Part shown: positions 35,904 to 44,800 of the stretch, one piece after another
How the letters are laid out: every line of letters begins with the position of its first letter
How positions within the stretch are numbered: position 1 is the first letter of the stretch
Origin: Bacteroidota bacterium
GTDB taxonomy: Bacteria > Bacteroidota > Ignavibacteria > Kryptoniales > JAKASW01
Direction: 5' to 3'
Assembly (NCBI GenBank): GCA_021812985.1
Contig: JAKAMG010000004.1
Coordinates: forward strand, 1 to 64,000
Length of the DNA: 64,000 nt
Position numbers and translations under genes: made by a program
Notes under the pieces: model-generated
The model's input: the letters and a program-made list of their open reading frames with translations, nothing else
Told to the model about the DNA's origin: nothing
The model's database searches: none

Positions 35904-37094
35904 TCACCGGTCGCCGGAGGCCTCTCCCTCGGTGCACCACATCGCCCTCCACGCCGGATAAGCGCGAAGGGCTTCGTCAGGATGACTACCGTACCACCTA
36001 TACCCGGTCCTTCGCTCCCTGTCAACTTCAGCCAGCGAGTAAACGATCCCCCCACGCCTGTTGCAGAAGAGTGGCCTGTTCGAGCCGAGCTCGTAATACC
36101 TCGCCCATGTCGGAGGGGCATCGTCATCCCGGACAACCACCACGTCAAAGTCCGTAGTGTGGTAACGATAAGAGGCGTGTGCGGCAGGGACTGAATCGAC
36201 GCGGATTCCAAATAGCTTCGACCGGTCAATCCACTCGACTGCCCCCTCGATGGCCTTTATCAAGCGTGGCTCAGGATGATCGATGCTCATCAGGAGCATA
36301 ACGATGTCTGCGCTCTCGAAACTAGATACCGACGGCGGCTCGAAAGTTCGCGCCCAACTGGGCTTCAGCGTCTGATCGTCGTGCTGCTGGCACCAGGCAG
36401 TCGGCTTCCCCTGTTCCATGATCTGACATTTGATAATGCAATCGACTCCCTTGTCAAATGCGCACTTCGCCCTCGCGCCCAGAGAAGTATCCACGAAAGA
36501 ATACCACGGTTTGTTGTCGACTATTCCCTTCAACACCCTCATGGCCCCGACCATCGCATCGTCATTGAAGGTTATGTAACTGCTGTACCCCTTCCTCAAG
36601 GGGTAGAACTGAGGCCACCCGCCGTTCGGGTACTGCGCTCTGAGAATGAACTCCATCCCTTTCAACGACGCATCGCGGAATCGTGTCTCCCCAGTCACGG
36701 CATAGGCCCTCGCAAGGTATTCGATCTGAGAATAAGTGGCGCCGTTATCGAAGGTCGTGTTAGTCAAGTTTCTCGAGGCGATCAGCGCCCTCTTCTGACC
36801 CGACGTGAGTACGGCGAGCATGTCGTAGTTCTTGGGCCAGCCGCCATTATCCTTTTGGTAAAGGAGTATGTTTTCCGCTATCTTCCTGACTTCAACGGGG
36901 GAATAACGCTTCCTGCTCCGGAGAGGGTCTATTACATGATCCTCATCTTGTATATCGTACCAGTGATGGGCACTGTCATAAAAACCGGTCACGTCTATGG
37001 AATCTGAAGACGTGGTTCCGGGCTGGCAGCGGGCACGAGAATTCGCGAAGAGGAAAAGCCCAATTACAATTGAACAAACCGCCAGGCATCTCAT
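35904..37094 (-). CDS. pelA: Secreted pectate lyase, PL10 family
   Basis: A 396-residue exported lyase with a signal peptide (MRCLAVCSIVIGLFLF, cleavage near residue 23). PL10 landmarks appear in order: NGGWPKNYDM (83-92), NGGWPQFYPLR (157-167), ITFNDDAM (174-181), WCQQHDDQTLKP (234-245), and GIVYSLAEVDRERRTGYRWYG (349-369, read in parts). The family cleaves polygalacturonate by beta-elimination with calcium. It starts 2 nt after the stop of the cupin gene, so the two form an operon. It points to use of plant pectin. Confidence 0.92.
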   Translation of the reverse strand: MRCLAVCSIVIGLFLFANSRARCQPGTTSSDSIDVTGFYDSAHHWYDIQDEDHVIDPLRSRKRYSPVEVRKIAENILLYQKDNGGWPKNYDMLAVLTSGQKRALIASRNLTNTTFDNGATYSQIEYLARAYAVTGETRFRDASLKGMEFILRAQYPNGGWPQFYPLRKGYSSYITFNDDAMVGAMRVLKGIVDNKPWYSFVDTSLGARAKCAFDKGVDCIIKCQIMEQGKPTAWCQQHDDQTLKPSWARTFEPPSVSSFESADIVMLLMSIDHPEPRLIKAIEGAVEWIDRSKLFGIRVDSVPAAHASYRYHTTDFDVVVVRDDDAPPTWARYYELGSNRPLFCNRRGGIVYSLAEVDRERRTGYRWYGSHPDEALRAYPAWRAMWCTEGEASGDR

Positions 37095-37095
37095 C

Positions 37096-37554
37096 TTATT
37101 CTCCCCTGCTCGGCTGGTACTTCTTGATTACAAGATACCTAAGTTCTGTATCTCCGACGTTCGATAATCCATGTTCCACGTTAGAGGGACAATAGAGACA
37201 TGTATTGGGTCCGACGATCTGCGATTCACTGCCAAGAAAGAACCTCGCCTCGCCCTGGAGGACGAAGAAGAATTCGTCCTCAGCGTGGGAGTGCTCAGGA
37301 TGCGTCATCAAGTGAGGGCGAACAACACTGAGCTTGACCGTCTTTCCGCCGGCGAGTTTCCTGTCCACAAACCAATACTGATACCCGGCGCTTGTCGACT
37401 CGATCAGCGCCGGATCGAAAGTATTCACGCACTCACGGATTAAGTACTGGTTGCTGGTCTGGGCGCAGTTGTCCGCCCCATTAAACGGTAAAGTTGCTGG
37501 AAATAAAAAAAGCCACATTACTGCGGCTAATGAAAGTAGAATGGCCCTTTTCAT
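37096..37554 (-). CDS. Secreted cupin-domain protein
   Basis: A 152-residue single-domain cupin behind a signal peptide (KRAILLSLAAVMWLFLF). Cupin motif 1 is HPEHSHAEDEFFFVLQGEA, giving two His and one Glu as metal ligands; motif 2 is YCPSNVEHGLSN, supplying the last His. The domain is closed by TELRYLVIKKY. The gene precedes pelA by 2 nt. In pectin degradation, small cupins such as KdgF process unsaturated uronates, so a role on the lyase products is possible, but export and sequence do not prove it. Confidence 0.82.
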   Translation of the reverse strand: MKRAILLSLAAVMWLFLFPATLPFNGADNCAQTSNQYLIRECVNTFDPALIESTSAGYQYWFVDRKLAGGKTVKLSVVRPHLMTHPEHSHAEDEFFFVLQGEARFFLGSESQIVGPNTCLYCPSNVEHGLSNVGDTELRYLVIKKYQPSRGE

Positions 37555-37607
37555 CGCATGCCCTCCGATAAATGACCTGATCCTCCCGCTCCCTTCCGCG
37601 GAAGTAT

Positions 37608-37985
37608 TTAACTGCCAACCTCCATTTCGACCACAGGCACGTCCCAGTGGCCGTCCAGGATTTCGAAGCGGCGCTGCTCTTCCTTCTTATAGCTTTCCTG
37701 GTCCGGATAAATCTCCTTCGCCAGTTTCCCCTCGTCAAAGCCGTCGTCGGTCACCTGAATGTTTTTCCAGACGATGGTAACCCTGAAATCCCATCTCCCG
37801 TCTTCGGTGCCGTGAAGTCTTGGCCGCGCCAAGGTCAGCTTCAAAATCCTTCCCATCTCCATCTGTCTCTTCAGGAGAGGGTGGTGATTCTTCTTGTAGA
37901 GCCTCACAAATTCCTCGGCGTGCCCCCAGCGCGTCTTGTAGTAGTACTCTACCGTATAAGGCTTATCTTTTGTACTCTCTGCCAT
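37608..37985 (-). CDS. Conserved protein of unknown function
   Basis: A 125-residue protein rich in aromatic and charged residues. It contains YTVEYYYKTRWGHAEEFVRL, KNHHPLLKRQMEMG and YPDQESYKKEEQRRFEIL. I recall similar proteins without known function, often with a signal peptide. The frame is open to 38090, but that lies inside the degP terminator, so a start there is unlikely. I use the ATG at 37985. A TTG at 38024 would add a short hydrophobic stretch (FVSIFATFSTGMA) that could be a poor signal. It is followed by the cupin-pelA pair on the same strand. Confidence 0.68.
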   Translation of the reverse strand: MAESTKDKPYTVEYYYKTRWGHAEEFVRLYKKNHHPLLKRQMEMGRILKLTLARPRLHGTEDGRWDFRVTIVWKNIQVTDDGFDEGKLAKEIYPDQESYKKEEQRRFEILDGHWDVPVVEMEVGS

Positions 37986-38088
37986 GCCTGTACTAAATGT
38001 GGCAAAGATCGAAACAAAATCCAATTTCTCAGGAAGCGGGGGTGAACGGCTCTCTGCCGGCGATCCCGGCGTTGCCTCCTTTTCCGGC

Positions 38089-38117
38089 AAAAAAAAGCCC
38101 CGCCAGGGCGCGGGGCT
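38089..38117 (-). terminator. Intrinsic terminator after degP
   Basis: On the minus strand an 8-bp stem AGCCCCGC with GCGGGGCT and a 6-nt loop is followed by eight T. It lies 30 nt after the degP stop and separates degP from the next minus-strand gene. Confidence 0.9.
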
Positions 38118-38146
38118 TCTGAGAATTCTTATTTCGTCTTATCTTT

Positions 38147-39667
38147 TCACTCGCCTATTTCAACGGCGACAAATCTCGATATGTAAGACTTCCCCTGCTT
38201 TGAAAGTACGCGGAGCATTATGGCATCGCCCTCCTTCTTGCTCTTCAGAACGTTCAACAGAGCCTTTGGCGAATCGATTTTCTGGTGATCCACCTCCGTG
38301 ATTATGTCGTTCTTGAGAAGTGTCCGCTCATCGGCGGGGCCGCCGGGCGTAACGTCCGCAACTACTACACCGTGATCAGTCCCGGCGTCCGTCATCGTCT
38401 TTTCGTCGAGCGGCTGTACCGCCATGCCAAGCCTTGGTACATCCACCCTTCCCGATTCGTCCGGCTTTGCGCTCTCCTGCTGTCCCCCCTGGTCGCCGCT
38501 GGCAAGATCCTGCTGCGAGATCTCAGTCAGGGTGACTTTCTTCGATATCGTCTTGCCTCCTCGAAAGATGGTCAGCGTGACTTCATCTCCAGGTTTCTTC
38601 TCCGCAATAAACATCTGTATTGAATTGGCAGCATTCACTTCTTTTCCGTCGACGGCGAGTATTACGTCGCCGGCCTTCACTCCGGCAGCTTCCGCGGGAC
38701 TGTTCGGAAGAACGTTCTGTACCAGGACACCTTCCGGTTTCGGCATGCCCAACGCGCGCGCGTCGGTCTCATCAAGACCCGGCTTCAACTGCACACCGAG
38801 CATGGGCCGACGCACCCTCCCGTACGCGATAAGATCCTCGGCGGTCTTCTTCACGAGGTTGATCGGGATGGCAAACCCGTATCCCTCGTTGTACCCCGTC
38901 CGTGTGGCAATAGCGGAGTTGATGCCGATAACCTGCCCGCGGATATTCACGAGCGCGCCGCCGCTGTTACCCGGATTAATCGCCGCGTCCGTCTGGATGA
39001 AATTCCTTATACCCCACCTGTCAGCCGAAATGTCGATGTCGCGTCCGAGCGCGCTGACGATCCCAGCGGTAACGGTGGACGTGAGACCGAGCGGGTTCCC
39101 TATCGCCAGAACCCACTGTCCAACTTCCACGCTGTCCGAGTTCCCCAATGAGGCTATCGGAAGATTGCCCGCTTCGATCTTTATGACAGCGACATCAGTG
39201 GTGGGATCTGTCCCGATGAGCTTTGCGGGAAATTCCCTCTTGTCGAAAAGCTTAACCTTTATCCCGTTCTTGTCGGCGTCCTCCACCACATGGTTATTCG
39301 TGATGATGAAGCCGTCGTGCGTAACTATGACTCCAGAGCCCATTCCCTTCTCCGGCTGAGGATTCGGGAGGTTGAACTGGAAGTTGTGGAAAAAAGGTAT
39401 GTCGGGCATCTTGGACTTCGGCGTTGACATGACGGTCACGCTGACAACCGTCGGCGTGACTGCCTTGGAAATTTCAATGAATGCATTTTGAGTGGCGAGC
39501 AGGTTTATGTCACCAACGGAGATCGGAGCAGGACCGCCGAGCTTGACCTTTTCGCCCGTGAAGCCGAATGTGTTGCCGACGCCATTGAAACTCATTACGA
39601 GGAGCGCCCCGAAGACGATTCCCACAGCAACCAGAAGCGCCGCGCCGACCAAAGTTCTCTTGCGCAT
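38147..39667 (-). CDS. degP: Periplasmic serine protease DegP/HtrA (Do family)
   Basis: A 506-residue trypsin-like protease with two PDZ domains. The N-terminus is an uncleaved anchor or signal (RTLVGAALLVAVGIVFGALL). The catalytic triad is H126 (TNNHVVED), D158 (TTDVAVIKIE) and S235 (GNSGGALVN). PDZ1 starts about residue 300 (RPMLGVQLKPG) and PDZ2 about 410 (PRLGMAVQPLDE). It degrades or refolds damaged envelope proteins. GGAGG lies about 8 nt before the ATG at 39667, so that start is preferred to the TTG at 39682. Confidence 0.95.
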   Translation of the reverse strand: MRKRTLVGAALLVAVGIVFGALLVMSFNGVGNTFGFTGEKVKLGGPAPISVGDINLLATQNAFIEISKAVTPTVVSVTVMSTPKSKMPDIPFFHNFQFNLPNPQPEKGMGSGVIVTHDGFIITNNHVVEDADKNGIKVKLFDKREFPAKLIGTDPTTDVAVIKIEAGNLPIASLGNSDSVEVGQWVLAIGNPLGLTSTVTAGIVSALGRDIDISADRWGIRNFIQTDAAINPGNSGGALVNIRGQVIGINSAIATRTGYNEGYGFAIPINLVKKTAEDLIAYGRVRRPMLGVQLKPGLDETDARALGMPKPEGVLVQNVLPNSPAEAAGVKAGDVILAVDGKEVNAANSIQMFIAEKKPGDEVTLTIFRGGKTISKKVTLTEISQQDLASGDQGGQQESAKPDESGRVDVPRLGMAVQPLDEKTMTDAGTDHGVVVADVTPGGPADERTLLKNDIITEVDHQKIDSPKALLNVLKSKKEGDAIMLRVLSKQGKSYISRFVAVEIGE

Positions 39668-39690
39668 GTGTATTTCCTCCAAACTATCTT

Positions 39691-40497
39691 TTATTCTTTG
39701 CCGGGCCAGTCGTATTGCGACGTAGCCAGAAACTTCAGCGCCTTTATTTCCTTGAGGGTGCCCGAATGCTTCTTAAGGTAGATAAACACGAAGTTCGAGA
39801 TTTCGTTCCGTAAAGCCTGTTCCATCTGTGCCCTCGCCGCGGCGGCCGGGGTCAAACGGGTAAAACTCCTCAGGATAAGAAGGGCGGGCGCCGAAATTTC
39901 AAACGCGCCTGCGGAATGGAGTCCTTCGCTTAAAACGGAAGTACACTTCTCGCACACAGGGCCGCCCTTTTCGACAACATAGTAAACTTTCCGCTCCTTC
40001 TCAAGGTCGATCGGCTCGCTGCAGTGGAGACACTCGGCAAAATTCGGCGTGAAGCCGAGCGCTATCGCAAGATTCAGCCCGAAATGCGCGAACGTATTCC
40101 GCGGAAACGTGTCCGGTCCGTCCAATGCCCCCAGTGAATCCGCGAGAAGGGTGAAGACGGCTTCGTTTTCCTCCTCATCATGCATCACCCGATTGATTAT
40201 CTCGATGAGAGACATGGCTATGGAAAACCTGTCGACATCCGATGTGAGAGACTTGAAGTACCTCACGAAATCGCTCGACGACACGTACTGGAGTTCCCTG
40301 CTCTCACGACGGTAGAAGACGATCTGAAGGTAATTGAGCGGCTGGAAAAGTGATCCGAACTTGCTCTTGGGATTCCTCGCGCCCTTGGCTATGGCGCTCA
40401 TCTTCCCGTAACGTTTCGTATAGAACGTGACGATCTTGCTGGAGTCGCGGTAGTTTACTGCCCTAAGTACGATAGCCTCAGTTTTCTCGATGCTCAC
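39691..40497 (-). CDS. recO: DNA repair protein RecO
   Basis: A 268-residue recombination mediator. The N-terminal OB fold (EAIVLRAVNYRDSSKIVTFYT, GKMSAIAKGARNPKSKFG) binds single-stranded DNA. The middle helical domain carries a zinc site from C156-x2-C159 and C182-x2-C185. RecO loads RecA with RecR and RecF in gap repair. It starts with GTG and lies 23 nt upstream of the degP start on the same strand. Confidence 0.94.
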   Translation of the reverse strand: MSIEKTEAIVLRAVNYRDSSKIVTFYTKRYGKMSAIAKGARNPKSKFGSLFQPLNYLQIVFYRRESRELQYVSSSDFVRYFKSLTSDVDRFSIAMSLIEIINRVMHDEEENEAVFTLLADSLGALDGPDTFPRNTFAHFGLNLAIALGFTPNFAECLHCSEPIDLEKERKVYYVVEKGGPVCEKCTSVLSEGLHSAGAFEISAPALLILRSFTRLTPAAAARAQMEQALRNEISNFVFIYLKKHSGTLKEIKALKFLATSQYDWPGKE

Positions 40498-40591
40498 TGT
40501 TCAATTTAACACCGAAAGGGAGGAGACGAAAGAAAACCAAGACGACCCTGGACGGCAACGGCGGAACGCGGGCTTACCTGCAAGTGTTGCT

Positions 40592-41446
40592 ATGACTATG
40601 AAGATTGAGTTCGTACCACGACGGGGAGAGCTGAAACCGTTCGTTCATCTGATATGGACATTCGAAAGTCCTGTGGGAATGCCCGCATCCGACGCAAACC
40701 TCGCCGCGCCCAACGGCTGCCCGAAGCTGATACTCAACTGCGAAAACTCTATCGTGTCCGTTGTCGACGGACGAGTCCAGTTGAGCCGCGAACACGCGCT
40801 CTACTTCATAGGGACCAGAGAAGGCCCGGCACTTCTCCGAACAAATTCCGGTCAAACATCCTTCATCGGCATCGAATTCTTTCCTTTCGGTGCTCACCCG
40901 TTCTTCGGCGTTCCGATGGCTGAAACGGCAAACGGACTCTGGCGTGCCGACGACATCATGAACAAGTGGGGGCGATCGATCTGCGAAAGGATCCGCTCCC
41001 TCCCTACAATGATCGCGAAAACCGACTTCCTGCAGGATGAGCTTATCCACCTTCTCAATCGGAAGCCGATCAGGAATAAGCTTGTCGAGTATTGCGTCTC
41101 GACGCTGAAGGATACAAACGGCCTAATTCCGATCTCGGAACTGGAACGACAAGCGGGTTACACGCGTCGCTACCTAGAAATACTCTTCAAGGAACATGTC
41201 GGCCTTTCGCCGAAGGTGCTTTCCGGCATCTTCCGCTTTCAGAAGTTTTACAGAAGATGGGCACAGAATCTACCTTACGATCGTCTCAAAGACGAACTCT
41301 ATGATTATTATTACGACCAGGCACACTTTGACAAGGAATTCAAGAGGATGACCGGATTTCCTCCGGGCAAATTCCGGGATGAAATCTCCAACGAGTTCGG
41401 CAGACAGTTGGCTCTCCGCCAGACGCGTGATTCGCACGACGATTGA
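40592..41446 (+). CDS. AraC-type transcriptional regulator with DUF6597-like sensor
   Basis: A 284-residue regulator. The N-terminal part (FVPRRGELKPFVHLIWTFES, APNGCPKLILNCENS) is the cupin-like DUF6597 sensor. The C-terminal HTH_18 domain has two helix-turn-helix units: LIPISELERQAGYTRRYLEILFKEHVGLSPK and DQAHFDKEFKRMTGFPPGKFR, each read in parts. Start is uncertain: the frame opens at 40490, overlapping recO; I use the ATG pair at 40592/40598. A strong GGGAGGAG at 40517-40524 has no start codon at a proper distance. It may control the SRPBCC and VOC genes that follow on the same strand. Confidence 0.83.
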   Translation: MTMKIEFVPRRGELKPFVHLIWTFESPVGMPASDANLAAPNGCPKLILNCENSIVSVVDGRVQLSREHALYFIGTREGPALLRTNSGQTSFIGIEFFPFGAHPFFGVPMAETANGLWRADDIMNKWGRSICERIRSLPTMIAKTDFLQDELIHLLNRKPIRNKLVEYCVSTLKDTNGLIPISELERQAGYTRRYLEILFKEHVGLSPKVLSGIFRFQKFYRRWAQNLPYDRLKDELYDYYYDQAHFDKEFKRMTGFPPGKFRDEISNEFGRQLALRQTRDSHDD

Positions 41447-41640
41447 TGAGGTGTAACAGGATTTCGCCGGCCGATGAATCGATCGCCTCTTTAAGTATCC
41501 GCATTGTCTCGCTTACCCGGCGAAAAATCCCGGTGGGTTCTCGCAGAGCCAGTGACTTCGCATTTTTACAATCTCGCCAGGCATCCAAGACTTATTCTTA
41601 CCCTGAAGATGAGTCTCGAATAAAACCTTAGGAGGAGATT

Positions 41641-42072
41641 ATGCCAGATATAGTACATCGTGTCGGAATAAAAGCGCCGGCGGAGAAGGTATTTCAGAAT
41701 TTGTCCACGGTCGCGGGTTACCGCAGCTGGTGGGATCCGGATGTCACCGGAAACCCTGCGAAGGGAGGAGTGATCACGTTCTTCGGCCGCGTCGACATGA
41801 AAGTTGAAGAATGCAGACCGAACGAGCTGGTGAAATGGAAATGCATCCGTGGGCCGGACGAGTGGATGAACACGGAAGTCGTTTTCAAATTGAGGCAGGA
41901 AGGCGACGAGACCTTCGTGCTGTTCACTCACGCTAACTGGAAAGAAGCCGTGGAGTTCATGCATCATTGCAGCACGAAGTGGGCTGTGTTCATGCTGAGC
42001 CTGAAAGACCTAGTGGAGCTCGGAAAGGGACATCCACAACCCAACGATATCAGGATCTGGTCGAAAGGCTGA
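41641..42072 (+). CDS. SRPBCC (AHSA1/START-like) domain protein
   Basis: A 143-residue helix-grip protein. It opens IVHRVGIKAPAEKVFQNLS with the first strand and helix, continues GYRSWWDPDVTG, and ends with the long C-terminal helix WAVFMLSLKDLVELGKGHP. AGGAGG lies 6 nt before the ATG. The fold binds hydrophobic ligands in a deep cavity; the ligand is unknown. Confidence 0.86.
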   Translation: MPDIVHRVGIKAPAEKVFQNLSTVAGYRSWWDPDVTGNPAKGGVITFFGRVDMKVEECRPNELVKWKCIRGPDEWMNTEVVFKLRQEGDETFVLFTHANWKEAVEFMHHCSTKWAVFMLSLKDLVELGKGHPQPNDIRIWSKG

Positions 42073-42148
42073 GGAAGGGGGTCCAGCTGGGTTGCTAAGG
42101 TCATAGCCATCATACGTTCGCAAGCTGGCCCAAAGCAGGAGGAAGAAC

Positions 42149-42526
42149 ATGACGAACATAATGTTGGGTGAAAATTCAAAATCTGCCGCGCGAGTGTCGC
42201 AGCGCAAGCGAATCCAGGAATTTTACCGCGACGTGCTGGGATGCAAGGTGGTCGTGAAGGAGGGTGTGGACATCGTCTGGCTCGGAGACAATTTTCATAT
42301 CGGTTACAGGTACGAGGAGTCCGCGCTGACGGACGAAGAAATGCTGAAGTCGATCTGGCTTGAGCTGCGCGTGGGCGATCCGGAGGGATTAAAGAAGAAG
42401 ATCCTAGATTTCGGAATCGTGGAGATCGACTTCTGGGACAAGGAGCACTTCTATTTTCAGGCGCCCGGAGGGCAGGTTTTCCGGCTGGTCGGATTGACGG
42501 AAGACGTGTCGGGATGGAAGAGCTGA
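42149..42526 (+). CDS. VOC family (glyoxalase-like) protein
   Basis: A 125-residue VOC-superfamily protein: IQEFYRDVLGCKVV after the first helix, FHIGYRYEES and DPEGLKKKILDFGI in the middle, and FYFQAPGGQVFRLVGL as the closing strand. AGGAGGAA lies 5-6 nt before the ATG. Its N-terminal 20 residues are poorly conserved in type. Probably cotranscribed with the SRPBCC gene 76 nt upstream. No reaction can be assigned. Confidence 0.83.
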   Translation: MTNIMLGENSKSAARVSQRKRIQEFYRDVLGCKVVVKEGVDIVWLGDNFHIGYRYEESALTDEEMLKSIWLELRVGDPEGLKKKILDFGIVEIDFWDKEHFYFQAPGGQVFRLVGLTEDVSGWKS

Positions 42527-42664
42527 GTCCACTTGAAAGGTCCGACTCTTCGCGATGACTGTTTAGGCTGATATGGCCCCTATGGCAGAAAACACGTCAG
42601 AATGGAGTCCAGTTACCATGCAAAGGTACTGAGGGCAACAATCCGCCACCCCCGGACCCCTCTC

Positions 42665-43744
42665 TTAACCGATCACCTTCTTTATGTTCTCGACGAACGG
42701 CTTCCTGATGATCCCCTTCTCCGTTATGAACGCCGCCACGTTATCAGCGGGCGAGACGTCGAAGGCTGGCGCGTAAACCGAAATGCCCTCGGGCGCCGAG
42801 CGGCAGTCGCGAAAACTTGTTATCTCGTCCGAGTTCCTTTCTTCGATGGGTATGTCTTCGCCGGACGCGGCCGATAGATCGAAGCTCGACGCCGGAGCCG
42901 CAACATAGAAAGGTATGCTGTGAGCCTTGCAAAGGACGGAAAGGTTGTACGTCCCGACCTTGTTCGCGGTGTCGCCGTTAGCCGCGATTCTGTCGGCACC
43001 CACCACGACCATGTTCACCTTGAACTTCTTCATCGTGATCCCAGACGCGCCGTCAACTATCAGTTTGAATTCTATGCCAAGTTTCTTGAGCTCCCACGCT
43101 GTCAGCCTGGCCCCCTGCAGGAGAGGACGGGTTTCGTCCGCGAAGACCGAAACTTTCTTCCCCGCTTCGTGCGCAGCGCGTATCATCCCGAGTGCTGTCC
43201 CGTAGCCGCCAGTCGCGAGCCCGCCCGTATGACAGTGAGTCAGTATGACCGCGTCATCGGGGACAAGCTCAAGGCCGAATTGACCAATCTTCCTGCATGA
43301 CTCTATTTCTTCCGCGAGGATCTTGTGAGCCTCATTGAGGAAGGTGTCGCCGACGCTTCTACCCGAAACATCGAGCCTGCCAAGCCTGGCAAGTATGTTT
43401 CTGATATTGACGGCTGTGGGCCTGGTATCGTTTATCTCACGGAGGGCGCTCTCAAGCCTCGCGTCGACCTTACCATGCGAACCGATCTCGAATGCGGCGA
43501 GCGCCGAGGCGTATGCAGCCGCTATACCTATCGCCGGGGCCCCCCTGATGCGCAGCGATTTTATCCACTCGCAAACGTCGCGGTAGTTCTTTGAACGGAG
43601 GAATTTCTCTTCAAGAGGGAGACGCGTCTGGTCGATTATCACGACCTCCCCATTAACCCATTTTATCGGGTCGGGTAGCCCCGCCGGATCAAGGTTAACC
43701 TTCTGGGAATTATTCCTCGAACCTTGATAAGTCGATGAAGTCAC
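42665..43744 (-). CDS. mtnA: S-methyl-5-thioribose-1-phosphate isomerase
   Basis: A 359-residue isomerase of the eIF2B-like fold that turns methylthioribose 1-phosphate into the ribulose form in methionine salvage. RIRGAPAIGIAAAYASALA, the catalytic cysteine C171 in ILTHCHTGGLATGGYGTA and the catalytic D251 in VGADRIAANGDTANKVGTY are present. Its first 35 nt overlap the end of the PfkB-kinase gene. mtnB, mtnC, mtnD and mtnK are not in the window. A related isomerase role in 5-deoxyadenosine salvage (5-deoxyribose 1-phosphate) is an alternative. Confidence 0.92.
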   Translation of the reverse strand: MTSSTYQGSRNNSQKVNLDPAGLPDPIKWVNGEVVIIDQTRLPLEEKFLRSKNYRDVCEWIKSLRIRGAPAIGIAAAYASALAAFEIGSHGKVDARLESALREINDTRPTAVNIRNILARLGRLDVSGRSVGDTFLNEAHKILAEEIESCRKIGQFGLELVPDDAVILTHCHTGGLATGGYGTALGMIRAAHEAGKKVSVFADETRPLLQGARLTAWELKKLGIEFKLIVDGASGITMKKFKVNMVVVGADRIAANGDTANKVGTYNLSVLCKAHSIPFYVAAPASSFDLSAASGEDIPIEERNSDEITSFRDCRSAPEGISVYAPAFDVSPADNVAAFITEKGIIRKPFVENIKKVIG

Positions 43745-44624
43745 GGTAACGCCCCATAATTTCTATGTCGGAAAGCTCTTTAAGTGCTTCGATGCCGAAC
43801 CTGGCAACAGAGAATGAAGCGAGCACGCTTCCATAGATGACCGCACGCTTCAGGTTCTCGTCGGAGACATCTTCAGTTCGAACGATGTGCCCAATGAAGC
43901 CGCCGGCGAAAGTATCCCCCGCGCCGGTCGGATCATATATGAACTCGAGCGGGAAGGCCGGCGCAGAAAAGACCGTGTCGGATGTGAAGAGGAGGGCGCC
44001 ATGTTCGCCCTTCTTTATGATGACCACGCGCGGCCCCATCATCATTATCTTCTTGGCAGCCTTCACGAGATTCGGCTCAGATGAGAGAAGCCGGGCCTCC
44101 GAATCGTTCACGATTATCACGTCCACGACCTTCAGAGTCTTCAGCAGCTCATCGCGCTTTCCTTCTATCCAGAAGTTCATCGTGTCGCAAATCACGAGAT
44201 CGGGCTTCGCGTCGAGAGATTCTATCACCCTCCTCTGAAGGACGGGATCAATGTTCCCGAGAAGGACATAACGGCTCTTCCTGTATGACGCCGGGATGAC
44301 AGGGTCGAACTTCTCGAAGACGTTCAGCTGGGTGTCAAGCGTGTCCCTCTGGTTAAGGTCGTAATGATATCTCCCGCTCCAGTGGAAGGTCTTCCCCCCT
44401 TTTACGACTTGCAGTCCCTCGAGGTCGACCCCGCGTGATTTCAGATACTCCAGTTCCGATTTAGGGAAATCGTCGCCCACGACTCCGACGAGTCGAATGG
44501 GTGCAGTGAAGTAAGAAGCGGCGGCTGAAATATAGACCGCGCTTCCGCCGGCGACCATGTCCGCGCGCCCGAAGGGCGTCTCGATCGTATCAAGGGCGAT
44601 CGACCCGACAACGAGTAAGCTCAT
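43710..44624 (-). CDS. PfkB-family carbohydrate/nucleoside kinase
   Basis: A 304-residue ribokinase-like kinase: VGSIALDTIETPFG at the start, GGSAVYISAAASYF, and the signature DPTGAGDTFAGGFIGH with the catalytic Asp in the C-terminal third. I start at ATG 44624, which puts the first strand at residue 2. The open frame extends 34 codons further without domain content. It overlaps mtnA by 35 nt on the same strand, which suggests a joint role. A methylthioribose or 5-deoxyribose kinase activity is conceivable, although the known MtnK has another fold. Substrate unproven. Confidence 0.84.
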   Translation of the reverse strand: MSLLVVGSIALDTIETPFGRADMVAGGSAVYISAAASYFTAPIRLVGVVGDDFPKSELEYLKSRGVDLEGLQVVKGGKTFHWSGRYHYDLNQRDTLDTQLNVFEKFDPVIPASYRKSRYVLLGNIDPVLQRRVIESLDAKPDLVICDTMNFWIEGKRDELLKTLKVVDVIIVNDSEARLLSSEPNLVKAAKKIMMMGPRVVIIKKGEHGALLFTSDTVFSAPAFPLEFIYDPTGAGDTFAGGFIGHIVRTEDVSDENLKRAVIYGSVLASFSVARFGIEALKELSDIEIMGRYRDFIDLSRFEE

Positions 44625-44800
44625 CCTATTGCTTTCAGTTGAGTGATTGGCGGAGGCTAATTTAACAACGGCGGCTGGCAACTTCAACCACAGTTTCCCT
44701 GAATATCGCCGACAGCCGCAAGCCAAATCCGCGCACGGGTCCGCTTGAACTAAAAACTAAGAGTAGGTAACCTAATGAGACTCAAATGAAGGAGGGTATG

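Noticed and set aside
38422-39360. Plus-strand 311-codon frame inside degP
   Set aside because: Antisense to the protease with all catalytic residues intact; no ribosome site.
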